Assembly: GCA_963815125.1 (NCBI GenBank)
Contig: CAWFFM010000014.1
Coordinates: 186,001 to 250,000 of the forward strand
Reading direction: 5' to 3'
Source: Actinocatenispora sp963815125
Lineage (GTDB): Bacteria; Actinomycetota; Actinomycetes; Mycobacteriales; Micromonosporaceae
Length of the DNA: 64,000 nucleotides
Shown: piece by piece, positions 25,617 to 34,499 of the stretch
Layout of the letters: every line of letters starts with the position of its first letter
Position numbering within the stretch: position 1 is the stretch's first letter
Notes under the pieces: model-generated
Told to the model about the DNA's origin: nothing
The model's database searches: none
The model's input: the letters and a program-made list of their open reading frames with translations, nothing else
Made by a program: the position numbers and the translations under genes

Positions 25617-26048
25617 GTGCTCAAGGGGTTCCGGGACTTCATCCTGCGTGGCAACGTCGTCGACCTCGCGGTCGGCATCATGATCGGCGCGGCGTTCACC
25701 GCCGTGGTGAACTCGCTGGTCAGCGGCCTACTGACACCGCTCATCGCGGCGATCGGCGGCCAGCACGACTTCAGCAAGCTGAGCTTCAAGCTGCACGGCA
25801 GCACGTTCCACTACGGCGTGTTCATCAACGCGGTGATCTCGTTCCTGATCCTCGCCGCGGTGATCTACTTCCTGGTGGTCCTGCCGCTGAACAAGGTGAT
25901 GAAGCGGTTCTTCCCGGCCAAGGACGTGGAGAGCCCGAAGCGGGACTGCCCGGAATGCCTGTCCAGCATCCCCGCCGCGGCCCGGCGCTGCTCCTTCTGC
26001 ACCGCCGAGGTGCCGGTGGTCGGCGAACCCGTCGGCATCCGTACCTGA
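25617..26048 (+). CDS. mscL: Large-conductance mechanosensitive channel
   Basis: 143 residues. MscL protects against osmotic downshock by opening a large pore in the cytoplasmic membrane. N-terminal amphipathic FRDFILRGNVVDLAVGIMIGAAFTAVVNSLV is the first helix with its conserved pore-lining residues, and FINAVISFLILAAVIYFLVVLPLNKVMKRF the second. The C-terminus carries a CPECLSSIPAAARRCSFC zinc ribbon, seen in actinobacterial MscL. GTG start with AAGGAG upstream. Confidence 0.97.
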   Translation: MLKGFRDFILRGNVVDLAVGIMIGAAFTAVVNSLVSGLLTPLIAAIGGQHDFSKLSFKLHGSTFHYGVFINAVISFLILAAVIYFLVVLPLNKVMKRFFPAKDVESPKRDCPECLSSIPAAARRCSFCTAEVPVVGEPVGIRT

Positions 26049-26082
26049 CCGGTTCTGTCTGCCGGCATGGCCGGATCGGTGG

Positions 26083-26235
26083 TCAGCCCCAGTGCGGCGG
26101 TCGGTTCTCCAGCAGACGCTGATCGTTGTCCTGCCTGGTCTCGCCCCAGCCGGCGTCGGTGTCGTCGCTGGTCTGATCGGGCAGGATGGTCAGATCGTCG
26201 TCGAGGTCGACCTCGCGGTCACGGTCGTCACCCAC
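26083..26235 (-). CDS. Small acidic conserved protein
   Basis: 50 residues starting at GTG 26235 with AGGAG 8 bases upstream. It is strongly acidic in its first half (VGDDRDREVDLDDDLTILP) and ends LLENRPPHWG after an aromatic GWGE motif. The pattern LPxQT-DxGWGE-RLLExRPPHW is one I associate with short, widely conserved actinobacterial proteins of unknown function. It is convergent with mscL and divergent from the MBL hydrolase gene. Coding is supported by start, ribosome binding site, composition and a clean stop. Confidence 0.7.
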   Translation of the reverse strand: MGDDRDREVDLDDDLTILPDQTSDDTDAGWGETRQDNDQRLLENRPPHWG

Positions 26236-26340
26236 CTGCGTACTCCTGTCGTGTCAGCGCGATACAGAGCGAGCCTAACCGGCCGGGCCGGCGCGGTGCA
26301 CCATGGATGCGGGTGCCGGCCCTTCACGGAAGGACGCGCG

Positions 26341-27327
26341 ATGGTCTTCAGTACGCGGCGGGTACGTCGGGCCATCGACGAAGGTCGCCGGTTCCACGGC
26401 GGCCGGGCCTGGCCGGCCAGCTTCGCCGACCGGCTCACCGATCCGCTGCCCAGCGTCGGCGACCTGGCCCGGCTGGCCCGTACCGCCGCACCCTGGTCCG
26501 GCACGGACGATGCCGACCGTATCCCGGTACGCCGGGACGGCCTGCCCACCGTCTCCGCCGAACAGACCTCCCTCACCTGGGTCGGTCACGCCACCTTCGT
26601 CGTACAGATCGGTGGCCTGCGGATACTCACCGACCCGGTGTGGTCCCGGCGCATCCCCGGCGTCCGACCCCGGTACGTACCGCCCGGCGTGGCGTTCGCC
26701 GACCTGCGGCACGTCGACGCCGTGGTGATCAGCCACAACCACTACGACCACCTGGACGCACCGACGATCCGGCGGCTTCCCCGCGACACCCCGATCCTGG
26801 TGCCGGGTGCCCTCGGCTACTGGTTCCGCCGCCGCGGCTTCCGGTCCGTACGGGAACTCGACTGGTGGGAATCGGCCACGATCGGCGACGTACGGTTCGA
26901 TTTCGTACCGGCGCACCACTGGAGCCGCCGCGGCCTCAACGACTCCTGCCGGAGCCTGTGGGGCGGATGGGTGTTCACCGGCCCGACCGGGCGGCGACTC
27001 TACTTCGCCGGTGACACCGGCTACGGGCACTGGTTCGGCCGCATCGCGGCGGCGTACCCGGGCATCGACGTGGCGATGCTGCCGATCGGCGCCTACCACC
27101 CGCGCTGGTTCATGAAGCCGCTGCACATGAGCCCGGAGGAGGCGGTACGCGCCTGCACCGACCTGGGCGCCACACACCTGGCCGGCATGCACTGGGGCAC
27201 GTTCGCGATGACCTCGGAACCGGTCATCGAACCACTCACCCGCATCCGCGCCGCCTGGGCGGACACGGGCCGCCCCCGCACCGGACTCTGGGACCTGGCC
27301 ATCGGCGAGTCCCGCACCCTCGACTGA
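26341..27327 (+). CDS. MBL-fold metal-dependent hydrolase (NAPE-PLD/UlaG-like)
   Basis: 328 residues. Metal ligands are in place: ISHNHYDHLD (HxHxDH), PAHHWSRR, FAGDTGYG and GMHWGTF. LTWVGHATFVVQIGGLRILTDPVWSRR and the later LPIGAYHPRWFM and HMSPEEAV match the bacterial NAPE-hydrolysing phospholipase D-like group, also annotated as L-ascorbate lactonase-like. ATG 26341 is chosen because the upstream extension reads through the antisense small gene's leader and lacks any family match. Likely cytoplasmic phosphodiesterase; substrate unknown. Confidence 0.9.
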   Translation: MVFSTRRVRRAIDEGRRFHGGRAWPASFADRLTDPLPSVGDLARLARTAAPWSGTDDADRIPVRRDGLPTVSAEQTSLTWVGHATFVVQIGGLRILTDPVWSRRIPGVRPRYVPPGVAFADLRHVDAVVISHNHYDHLDAPTIRRLPRDTPILVPGALGYWFRRRGFRSVRELDWWESATIGDVRFDFVPAHHWSRRGLNDSCRSLWGGWVFTGPTGRRLYFAGDTGYGHWFGRIAAAYPGIDVAMLPIGAYHPRWFMKPLHMSPEEAVRACTDLGATHLAGMHWGTFAMTSEPVIEPLTRIRAAWADTGRPRTGLWDLAIGESRTLD

Positions 27328-27385
27328 CCCCCGCTCGACCCGGCGCAGCGTCGCGCCCAGCGGTGCCGGCCGGGTCGGTATGCCG

Positions 27386-27832
27386 TCACGCTCCCCGGCA
27401 GGGAACCGCGACCACCGGGCATGGGGCGTGGCCGACGCAGTAGTGGCTGACCGATCCGTACACCAGGCGGTGCAGCGGGTGGTGCCCGTGGCTGCCGACC
27501 ACGAGCAGGTGCGCCCCGCTGGCCGCCTCGGTCAGCGCCGGTCCGGCCGGGCCGAGCCGTACCTGCACCTCGACCCGCGCCTCCGGGTATTCGGGCAACT
27601 GGGCGAGCGCCTCGTCCCGCCACTGGCTGGCCGCCTCGTGCGCGTCGTGCGCATGTTGCAGGGCGTCCGGCGGAAGCATGGTCACGTCACTGATGACCGG
27701 TTCGGTGAAGGCGTGTACCGCGATCACCCTGGCCCGGTGCGCCCAGGCTTCGGCGACCGCCCAGCGCAGTGCCGCCGCAGAGGCCTCCTGCCCGTCGATT
27801 CCCACCACAAGGAAAGGCTCGAGCCGCTCCAT
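27386..27832 (-). CDS. Universal stress protein (UspA family)
   Basis: 148 residues, single USP domain. Begins FLVVGIDGQEASAAALRWAVAEA and ends with the ATP-binding signature VVGSHGHHPLHRLVYGSVSHYCVGHAPCPVVAVP (G-2x-G-9x-GS type), so it is probably an ATP-binding USP. Convergent with the MBL hydrolase gene and divergent from the DsbA-like gene. Confidence 0.95.
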   Translation of the reverse strand: MERLEPFLVVGIDGQEASAAALRWAVAEAWAHRARVIAVHAFTEPVISDVTMLPPDALQHAHDAHEAASQWRDEALAQLPEYPEARVEVQVRLGPAGPALTEAASGAHLLVVGSHGHHPLHRLVYGSVSHYCVGHAPCPVVAVPCRGA

Positions 27833-27988
27833 CCGACACCTCCCACCGTCTGGCTTGGATTGTCCACCAGCGGCGGCGGCGCGGACACCGTCCGTACCGG
27901 CGGGAAAGCCCAGACGCCCCCCCGGGTCGCATCTTCACCGACGGGCGGTCATGCTGTGCGCCGGAGCCGCCGACCACCAGGAGACACA

Positions 27989-28693
27989 GTGCCGCGCAGA
28001 CTGCCCGAGTTCACCACGGGTCCGGGCGTGTTGACCGTGTACGCGGACATCGCCTGCCCGTGGGCGAGTCTGACCCTGCACGGGCTGCGTCGTGCCCGGC
28101 AGCGCCGGGGACTCACCGGGGTCCGGATCGACCTGCGGGCGTTCCCGTTGGAGCTGGTGAACCAGCGACCCACGCCGAAACGGACGCTGGATGCCGAGGT
28201 GGCCGTGGTCGGCGGCCTGGAACCCAGCCTGGACTGGCAGGTGTGGCAACGGCCGGAATGTGAGTGGCCGGTGTCGACGCTGCTGGCGCTGGAGGCGGTA
28301 CAGGCCGCGAAGCGTCCGGAGGTGGGTGGCCTGGCGGCGAGCGACGAGCTGGACGCCGCACTGCGGCGGGCGATGTTCGCGGAGAGCCGGTGCATCACGC
28401 TGCTGCCGGTGATCCTCGACGTGGCCGCCAACTGTCCGAAGGTCAACGTGGAGGCGCTGACCAAGGCGTTGAAGCTGGGGTCGGGGCGCGCGGAGGTCGT
28501 CACCCAGTGGCGTACCGGGAAGGACTGGGAGGTGCAGGGCAGCCCGCACGTGTACCTGCCGGACGGCGGCGAGTGGCACAACCCGGGCGTCGAGGTCCGG
28601 TGGACGACCAAGAGCGGCACCGGGTTCCCGGTCGTACTGTCCTACGATCCCACCGTCTACGACGAGATCCTGGACGTGGCGGCCAAACGCTGA
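27989..28693 (+). CDS. DsbA-family (FrnE/HCCA isomerase-like) protein
   Basis: 234 residues of thioredoxin fold with helical insertion: VLTVYADIACPWASLTLHGLRRAR gives the active-site region, but the motif is CPWA, so only one cysteine remains and disulfide exchange by a CxxC pair is not possible. QGSPHVYLPDGGEWHNPG carries the cis-Pro region. Relatives include FrnE and 2-hydroxychromene-2-carboxylate isomerase, glutathione- or thiol-dependent enzymes. GTG start behind AGGAG. No signal peptide, so cytoplasmic. Confidence 0.85.
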   Translation: MPRRLPEFTTGPGVLTVYADIACPWASLTLHGLRRARQRRGLTGVRIDLRAFPLELVNQRPTPKRTLDAEVAVVGGLEPSLDWQVWQRPECEWPVSTLLALEAVQAAKRPEVGGLAASDELDAALRRAMFAESRCITLLPVILDVAANCPKVNVEALTKALKLGSGRAEVVTQWRTGKDWEVQGSPHVYLPDGGEWHNPGVEVRWTTKSGTGFPVVLSYDPTVYDEILDVAAKR

Positions 28694-28728
28694 CCGACCG
28701 GGGCCGGGCGCACCGACCCGGGCACGGC

Positions 28729-30471
28729 TCAGCTGGCGTCCGGTTCGGGGCGGCTGTCGGCGACCCGTGCGGTGGCCCGCCGTTGTGCCCAGAAGGTCAG
28801 GATCGCGGCGACGGCCAGTCCCCACAGGACGTAGTTGACCAGGGTTCCGGGTGTGGCGTGCGCGCCGGCCACGATGTGCATCGGGGGCAGCAGGAGTACG
28901 ACGGCGACCAGCGGGCCGGCGGCGTACCAGCCGAGCACGTTGAGCAGGCCGGTGTTGCCGGCCGGGGTCTCCATGCCGAGCATCACCGCACCCGGAACCG
29001 GACCCCGGTACGCGCTGACCAGCGCCGCGGCCACCAGTGCCGGTACGGCCACCAAGGGCAGCAGCAGCGGTACGGGCGAGCCGGTCAGTGCGGCACCGAC
29101 ACCGGCGCCGACCTCGGCGAGTACGCCGGCCACCACCAGCGGCACGATCGCGTGCCGCAGCGCCAGCCGGTCGAACGGGTACGGCAGGTGCCCGGCGCGG
29201 GTCGGGTCGTCGGCGTCGAGCCGGGCCGGTTCGGTGAGCTGGGTGACGGCGAGGTAGCCGGCGACGAGCCCGCCGGCCAGCAGCGCCAGGGACAGGTACA
29301 GCCCGTTCGCGGTGACCGACAGCGCGATGAGCAGGAAACCGACTGCGGTGAGTACGGCGGCCCAGGCCGGTCGGGATGGCGTACGGACCAGCGCGGTGGC
29401 GTCGCGCCACGGTACGACCAGCCCGGCGTGGTGCGGTCGGGGCAGCCGCAGTACGCGTACCGGGCTGCTGCGCGCGGCGCGTACCTCCAGTGCCGCGGCG
29501 CGCGGGTTGAGTGTGGTGAGGCCGGTGCTGACACCGCTCATGGAGCGTGCGCGGGCCCGGATGGTGCTGCCCGGGATGCTGGCGCAGACCCGTACGGCGA
29601 GCGCCACCAGCACGACGGCCAGTACGGCGAGGCCGGCGAGCGCGACGGGCCAGCCGGCGCCCGGGTGGCCGGTGCCGGCGAGTACCGGCTGGACGGCCCA
29701 GCCCCACGGCCCGGTCCAGGTTTCCACCGTTGCCAGCAGCGCCAGGTCGTGTCCGGTCCAGCTCAGCCCGCTCTGTACGGCCAGCGCCAGCGCGACGGTG
29801 ACCACGGCCGGGGCGAGCAGCCGGACCAGCCGGCCGGCACCGGGGTAGCGCTCGACGAGCGTGGCGGCGCCGACCGCGAGCAGCCCGGTGACCGCGAAGG
29901 ACAGTACGGCGCTGCCGAGCAGCGGCCAGAACCCGTGGCTGGTTGCGCCGCCGGTGGCGAGTACGACGGCCAGTACCGCGCCGAGCACCGCGCCGCCGCC
30001 GGTACCGAGGACGAGCTGGACCCGTAGCCGGGGGCGCAGCAGCCGGCCCCGGTCGATGGGCAGCGGCAGCAGCCAGCTGGCGGAGGGCAGCGGCAGGGTG
30101 ACCGGGCCGCGCCACAGGGCGTCGCGCAGTACCGCGAGCAGGAGCAGCAGGACGACCGCGACCAGCGCCGGGGGTGCCGCGGCGAGCAGCCGGTCGGCGT
30201 GCTGGGAGTGGTGCTGGGCGTGCGAGAGGCGCCGCAGCCAGGGCAGCAGCAGGCCGCCGTAGACGAACAGCGCGATCACCGACACGTACGCGGTGAAGGC
30301 CACGCTGCTGGCCTGTTCCCGCCGGTGCGCCCGGCGCAGTCGGCGCAGCAGCGCGAAGGTGTCCCGGGTACGGGCGGCGACGGTCCCGGTGTCGGCTTCT
30401 CCGTCGACCCCGGCAACGGGTTGCTCGACGGCGTCGGTGATGGTGTCGCTGTCCGGTTCAGGCGATGGCAC
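28729..30471 (-). CDS. ABC exporter permease (12 or so helices)
   Basis: About 580 residues, mostly membrane: an N-terminal charged stretch, then repeated hydrophobic helices such as VAFTAYVSVIALFVYGGLLLPWL, ALVAVVLLLLLAV, WLLPLPIDRGRLL motif, and a final pair near the C-terminus. Its start (GTG 30471) lies inside the ATPase gene and overlaps it by 14 bp, so the two are translated together. The substrate is unknown. No family name is certain, but the pairing with an ABC ATPase makes a permease role likely. Confidence 0.8.
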   Translation of the reverse strand: MPSPEPDSDTITDAVEQPVAGVDGEADTGTVAARTRDTFALLRRLRRAHRREQASSVAFTAYVSVIALFVYGGLLLPWLRRLSHAQHHSQHADRLLAAAPPALVAVVLLLLLAVLRDALWRGPVTLPLPSASWLLPLPIDRGRLLRPRLRVQLVLGTGGGAVLGAVLAVVLATGGATSHGFWPLLGSAVLSFAVTGLLAVGAATLVERYPGAGRLVRLLAPAVVTVALALAVQSGLSWTGHDLALLATVETWTGPWGWAVQPVLAGTGHPGAGWPVALAGLAVLAVVLVALAVRVCASIPGSTIRARARSMSGVSTGLTTLNPRAAALEVRAARSSPVRVLRLPRPHHAGLVVPWRDATALVRTPSRPAWAAVLTAVGFLLIALSVTANGLYLSLALLAGGLVAGYLAVTQLTEPARLDADDPTRAGHLPYPFDRLALRHAIVPLVVAGVLAEVGAGVGAALTGSPVPLLLPLVAVPALVAAALVSAYRGPVPGAVMLGMETPAGNTGLLNVLGWYAAGPLVAVVLLLPPMHIVAGAHATPGTLVNYVLWGLAVAAILTFWAQRRATARVADSRPEPDAS

Positions 30472-31147
30472 CGGCGAGCACCTCGTCCGGGCCGCCGTCG
30501 GCGACGATCTCCCCGTCCCGCAGCACCACGACCCGGTCGGCGACGGCGGCGGCCAGGTCGGTGTGGTGGGTGGCGATGAGCAGTGCGGTGCCGGTCTTCT
30601 TCTCGGCGGCCAGTACGCCGGCCAGCCAGTCCCGCGCGGCCGGGTCGAGGCGTTGTTCCGGTTCGTCGAGTACGAGCAGTTTGCGTGGTCGGACCAGTAC
30701 CGCGGCGAGCAGCATCGCCTGGGTCTGCCCGCTGGACAGCGAGCCGGGCAGCGCGTCGGCGTGGTCGGTGAGCCGGCAGTCCTCCAGCGCGGTGGCGACC
30801 AGGTCGTCGGCCCGGTCGCCCGCACCGTGCGCGACGGCGACCAGGTGCAGGTGCTCGGCGACGGTCAGATCCGGGTAGTAGCCGACGCTGTCGCCGACCA
30901 CCCCGATCTGGGTACGGGCCCGGATGTCCTGCTCGTTGAGCGGTATCCCGCCGAGGCGTACGGTGCCGGTGCTGGGCTTGTCCCGGCCGCAGGCGATCCG
31001 CAGCAGCGTCGACTTCCCGGATCCGTTGGCGCCGAGCAGTACGACGCAGCGTTTGGCCCGGACGCTCAGGTCGACCGGCTCGAGTGCCTGTCGTTCCCCG
31101 TACATCCGGCTGACACCGACGAGTTCCAGCAGCGGAGGAGTGGCCAC
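30458..31147 (-). CDS. ABC transporter ATP-binding protein
   Basis: 229 residues. Walker A GANGSGKST, signature LSSGQ, Walker B LLVLDEP and the switch His in IATHHTD are all present, so it should hydrolyse ATP. Order and length match exporter ATPases. GTG 31147 is assumed, with a poor ribosome binding site; upstream frame is open but divergent promoter sequence for the CGNR gene occupies it. Partner of the overlapping permease gene. Confidence 0.93.
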   Translation of the reverse strand: MATPPLLELVGVSRMYGERQALEPVDLSVRAKRCVVLLGANGSGKSTLLRIACGRDKPSTGTVRLGGIPLNEQDIRARTQIGVVGDSVGYYPDLTVAEHLHLVAVAHGAGDRADDLVATALEDCRLTDHADALPGSLSSGQTQAMLLAAVLVRPRKLLVLDEPEQRLDPAARDWLAGVLAAEKKTGTALLIATHHTDLAAAVADRVVVLRDGEIVADGGPDEVLAGAIA

Positions 31148-31265
31148 GCCGCCGATGCTACGGCGCGGCTCTGGTGGCGCTGCTGCCCGGCGGGGCACCT
31201 GGGCCGTCCGGCGGGCTGTCGGTGACCAGCGAGATTCGTACAATGGTGTCGAGAGGTGATGTCCG

Positions 31266-31799
31266 ATGACCGTGACCACGCCGGCGGCGCTGCGTACGGT
31301 GGAGTCCTTCCTCAACTCCGTGGACGCCGAGGCGCAGACCGACGAACTGGCCGATCTCGGCACGTTCCGGCGCTGGCTCACCGGTGAGGGGTTCGCCGAC
31401 GACACGGCCACCGCCGCCGATCTGGAACTGGCCCGCGCGGTGCGCACCGAGCTGCGCGCCGAGGTCGACACCCACCACGACGGTACGGACCGGGACCGCG
31501 GCACGCTGGACGCGCTCGCCGCCCGGGTGCCGCTGGCCGTACGGTTCGCCCCGGATGGCACCGCCCGACCCGCGCCCACCGCGGGCGGGGTGACCGGACT
31601 GCTCGGCGAGGTGCTGGCCGCGGTGAGTCTCGCCACCCACGACGGCACCTGGCTCCGGCTCAAGATCTGCCCGGCCACGGACTGCCGGTGGGCCTACTAC
31701 GACGTGTCCCGTAACTCGTCCCGGCGTTGGTGCACGATGCGTACCTGCGGCAACCGGAGCAAGACCCGCGCGTACCGGCGGCGTACCGGCACCGGCTGA
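31266..31799 (+). CDS. CGNR zinc finger protein
   Basis: 177 residues. N-terminal ABATE-like helical domain and a C-terminal CGNR zinc finger: LKICPATDCRWAYYDVSRNSSRRWCTMRTCGNRSKTRAYRRR, with the four cysteines and the naming CGNR motif. Proteins of this family are thought to be stress-linked transcription regulators. ATG 31266 with GAGAGGTG upstream. Divergent from the ABC genes, which it might regulate. Confidence 0.92.
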   Translation: MTVTTPAALRTVESFLNSVDAEAQTDELADLGTFRRWLTGEGFADDTATAADLELARAVRTELRAEVDTHHDGTDRDRGTLDALAARVPLAVRFAPDGTARPAPTAGGVTGLLGEVLAAVSLATHDGTWLRLKICPATDCRWAYYDVSRNSSRRWCTMRTCGNRSKTRAYRRRTGTG

Positions 31800-31824
31800 C
31801 GGCGCATCCGACCGGCCGCCGCGC

Positions 31825-32418
31825 CTAGTGCGCGGAGTGGCGGCGGTGGCCGAGTACGTCGGGGATCCGGCTGGTGGACAGGTCCGCGGCGGACAGCCGC
31901 CAGATGATGGTGACGCCGCCGCCGTCGCGGGGTGCCGAGTCGACCCGCTGGAATCCCAGCTTGCGTGGGACCGCACCGCTCGCGGTGTTCGCCTCCTCGT
32001 GGTGGATCTCCACCTGGTCGATGCCCGGTATGCCCAGCCCGGCGGCGGCCAGCGCCGCGGCGGTGCGGGTGGCGACGCCCTGACCGGTGTGCCGTACGTC
32101 GACCCAGTACCCGATCTCCAGCCGGCCCGGCCCGATCCGCGACATCAGTCCGGCGCTGCCGATGACCTTCCGCGCACCCGACATGATGGCGTAGTCGAAC
32201 GTCTGGCCCGCCTCCCACTCCTCGTCCTTGCGGGTCAGGTAGTCGGTGACCTGGTCCCGGCCGTAGTCGGCGGTGGCCCACGGCATCCATGGCCGCAGGT
32301 GCGGCAGCGAGGCACGGACCGATTCCAGCAGCGCCGCGGAGTACGCCCGACGCCAGCGGCGCAGCGTGATCCCGTTGGCGACCAGCGTCTCCGAGGGTGG
32401 AAGTAGACGTTCAGGCAT
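31825..32418 (-). CDS. GNAT-family acetyltransferase (RimL-like)
   Basis: 197 residues. LRRWRRAYSAALLESV start, PWATADYGRDQVTDYL helix, VIGSAGLMSRIGPGRLEIGYWVDVRHTGQGVATRTAAALAAAG with the acetyl-CoA loop RHTGQGV, and HHEEANTASGAVPRKLGFQRVD as motif B. Family and fold are secure; the acceptor is not predictable. Convergent with the CGNR gene. Confidence 0.92.
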   Translation of the reverse strand: MPERLLPPSETLVANGITLRRWRRAYSAALLESVRASLPHLRPWMPWATADYGRDQVTDYLTRKDEEWEAGQTFDYAIMSGARKVIGSAGLMSRIGPGRLEIGYWVDVRHTGQGVATRTAAALAAAGLGIPGIDQVEIHHEEANTASGAVPRKLGFQRVDSAPRDGGGVTIIWRLSAADLSTSRIPDVLGHRRHSAH

Positions 32419-32506
32419 GCGCACATACTGGCAGCGCCGGACATCCGGGCGCACCGGCATTCCGAGCCGGTACGGCGCTGCCGGGTGCCCGCCGTAGGCT
32501 GGTCGG

Positions 32507-33655
32507 GTGCCGGAACCACTCGCTGCCGCCCTCGCCGACCTGCGCCTGCTGCTGACCGACCCGCGCCAACTGGTCCGGGCGGTGGCCAGCGGCAAGCGCC
32601 GGAACGGGCAACCGCGCAGCCGGCGGGTCGAGCTGCGCCCGGTCACCCTGGCCGCCGGGCCGCACCTGTCGATCAGCGAGGACGACGGGCAGCGCCCGTA
32701 CACCCGCAACGTGGCCTGGGGTACGCCGGCCGAGGAGGCGGTCACCGAACTGCTCGCCGAGCCGTATGGCAACTGGCACGTGTCCGGCACCGAACAGACG
32801 GTCCAGCTCCGGGTCACGAAGAGCGGCGACGCGCAGGTGCACCGGTCCGCGGGCACCGGCGAGCAGGCACCGACCGGGCACGACCGGGTCAAGTCGTACC
32901 TGCTGGCGCCCGACGACCCGCTGTACGCCACGATCGGTGGCAATGCGGCCAAACGCCGCCAGGTAGATGCGTTCCTGCGCGCGCTGGACGCCACCCTGAC
33001 CGGCGAGCTGCCGCAGCCGTTGCGGGTGGTGGACCTGGGTTGCGGGAACGCGTACCTGAGCTTCGCGGCGTACCGGTACCTGACCGACCGGCGTGGCCTG
33101 GACGTCGAGTTGACCGGCGTGGACCTACGGGCCGACCAGCGGGAACGCAACGCCGGGCTGGCCGGGCGGCTCGGCTGGGCCGATTCGGTACGGTTCGTGG
33201 CCGGCAGCATCGCCGACGCTTCCGTGGACGCGGCGGATGTCGTACTGGCGCTGCACGCCTGCGACACCGCCACCGACGACGCGATCGCCCGCGCGGTGCG
33301 GTGGCAGGCGCCGTACCTGCTGGTCGCGCCGTGCTGCCAGCACGACGTGGCCAGCCAGCTGCGCCGGGCTTCGGCGCCGGGCGGGCAGGAACCATTGGTG
33401 GCGCACCCGATCCTGCGCGAGCGGTTCGCCGACGTACTGACCGACGCGCTGCGGGCGGAGCTGTTGCGGGCGGCGGGGTATCGGGTGGAGGTGGTGGAGT
33501 TCGTGGACTCCGCGCATACCCCGCGCAATCTGCTGCTGCGCGCACATCGTGACTCCACAGTGGACCGTACCGCTGCGGTGGCGGCTTATAAGGCCACTGT
33601 GGACACGTGGGGCATCACTCCCCGACTCGCCGAGCTGCTGCCCGCACCGGCCTGA
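32507..33655 (+). CDS. Class I SAM-dependent methyltransferase
   Basis: 382 residues. The C-terminal two thirds hold a Rossmann methyltransferase: motif I VVDLGCGNAYLSFAAYRYL near residue 177, acidic loop VDLRADQRERN, DVVLALHACDTATDDAIARAV and YLLVAPCCQHDVASQLR, a Cys-Cys-containing stretch characteristic of the METTL25/GSTCD-type methyltransferases. The N-terminal 150 residues form a separate domain. GTG start. The second repeat element begins 34 bp after its stop. Confidence 0.88.
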   Translation: MPEPLAAALADLRLLLTDPRQLVRAVASGKRRNGQPRSRRVELRPVTLAAGPHLSISEDDGQRPYTRNVAWGTPAEEAVTELLAEPYGNWHVSGTEQTVQLRVTKSGDAQVHRSAGTGEQAPTGHDRVKSYLLAPDDPLYATIGGNAAKRRQVDAFLRALDATLTGELPQPLRVVDLGCGNAYLSFAAYRYLTDRRGLDVELTGVDLRADQRERNAGLAGRLGWADSVRFVAGSIADASVDAADVVLALHACDTATDDAIARAVRWQAPYLLVAPCCQHDVASQLRRASAPGGQEPLVAHPILRERFADVLTDALRAELLRAAGYRVEVVEFVDSAHTPRNLLLRAHRDSTVDRTAAVAAYKATVDTWGITPRLAELLPAPA

Positions 33656-33688
33656 CCGGCCTGACGCACGGCCCGGCGCGCCCTTTGA

Positions 33689-33831
33689 GCATTTTCCCCG
33701 AATAGACGTTAAGTCCGCTTTGCGGAAAGGTACATTCGGGGAAAATGGTCGTTCTGACGCCGCCTGCGGTGCATTTTCCCCGAATGTCCTATACGGCGAT
33801 TCGGACGAACATGTACTTTCGGGGAAAATGC
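33689..33831. repeat. Paired inverted-repeat element, copy 2
   Basis: Units 33690-33747 (58 bp) and 33772-33830 (59 bp) with 24 bp between. Arms CATTTTCCCCGAAT / ATTCGGGGAAAATG are perfect in unit 1; unit 2 has one mismatch (TTTCGGGGAAAATG on the right). Placed immediately after the methyltransferase gene, as copy 1 is after the cyclo-ligase gene. The base sequence GCGCAGTGG directly after the last arm is shared with copy 1. Confidence 0.9.
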
Positions 33832-34499
33832 GCAGTGGCAGTGGCAGTGGCAGTGGCAGTGCAGTCCGCAGTCGCAGTCGCAGTGGCGGTGCCCGCGCCG
33901 GCGGTGGCAGGTGCGAGGGGGCGCTGAGCGCAGCCGGTGATGCCGGCCAGGCGGCGCAGGCTCTGTTGCCGGGTGGCTCGCCGCCGCCCGAATCGCCCTA
34001 ATAGCGCCGCCAGACGGTGACGGTACGGCGGCGCCGACGGTGCGGCGGCGCGTACCGGATGCTCCGGTGGTCGCAGCGGACCGGAACGTACCCGACCGTT
34101 CCCCGGTACGGGGTGTGGGCGCGGGCCGGCGCGATGGCGACCGGATTGCGCGCTCGCGCGTACCGGCGCTGCCACCACGGATCGCGGCGCGGACGCGGCG
34201 CGGACCGACTCGGCGACCACGGATCGCGGCGCGGACGCAGTGCGTACCGGGGCTGCCACGACGCGCCTCGGCGCGACCGGAGCCGGTGCCGGCGCGGCAA
34301 CCACGCGCCTCGGGGACGGCCGAGCGGGCTGCGGTATGACCGTTGTCGGCGCGGCGGGTTCGGCGAGGGTGGGCAGGCACATGCCGGACAGCCGGTCCCG
34401 GCACGGGTAGGCGCCGCCCGGGCCGGCGTGTACCCAGTCGTAGCGGTTGCCGACGCAGATCCGCCGGATCGGTTGCGCGCACCAACGGCAGTCGGTCAC
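33789..34499 (-). CDS. Hypothetical Pro/Ala/Arg-rich protein with Cys-containing head
   Basis: 236 residues as read. The first 45 residues have four cysteines (CRWC, ICVGN, YPCRDRLSGMC) and look like a small zinc-ribbon-type head. The rest is low complexity with tandem APRSVVAAPVR-like repeats. The frame then runs through the GCAGTG microsatellite (as TATATA residues) and into repeat element copy 2 before stopping, so the natural C-terminus may have been replaced. GTG 34499 overlaps the stop of the upstream gene (GTGA), supporting the start. No function recognised. Confidence 0.5.
   Translation of the reverse strand: MTDCRWCAQPIRRICVGNRYDWVHAGPGGAYPCRDRLSGMCLPTLAEPAAPTTVIPQPARPSPRRVVAAPAPAPVAPRRVVAAPVRTASAPRSVVAESVRAASAPRSVVAAPVRASAQSGRHRAGPRPHPVPGNGRVRSGPLRPPEHPVRAAAPSAPPYRHRLAALLGRFGRRRATRQQSLRRLAGITGCAQRPLAPATAGAGTATATATADCTATATATATAHFPRKYMFVRIAV
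33832..33891. repeat. Hexanucleotide microsatellite (GCAGTG)n
   Basis: Five perfect GCAGTG units (33832-33861) followed by degenerate units CAGTCC, GCAGTC, GCAGTC, GCAGTG, GCGGTG. It starts at the end of repeat element copy 2 and could vary in length by slippage. On the minus strand it encodes a Thr-Ala-type run in the tail of the neighbouring frame. Confidence 0.85.
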
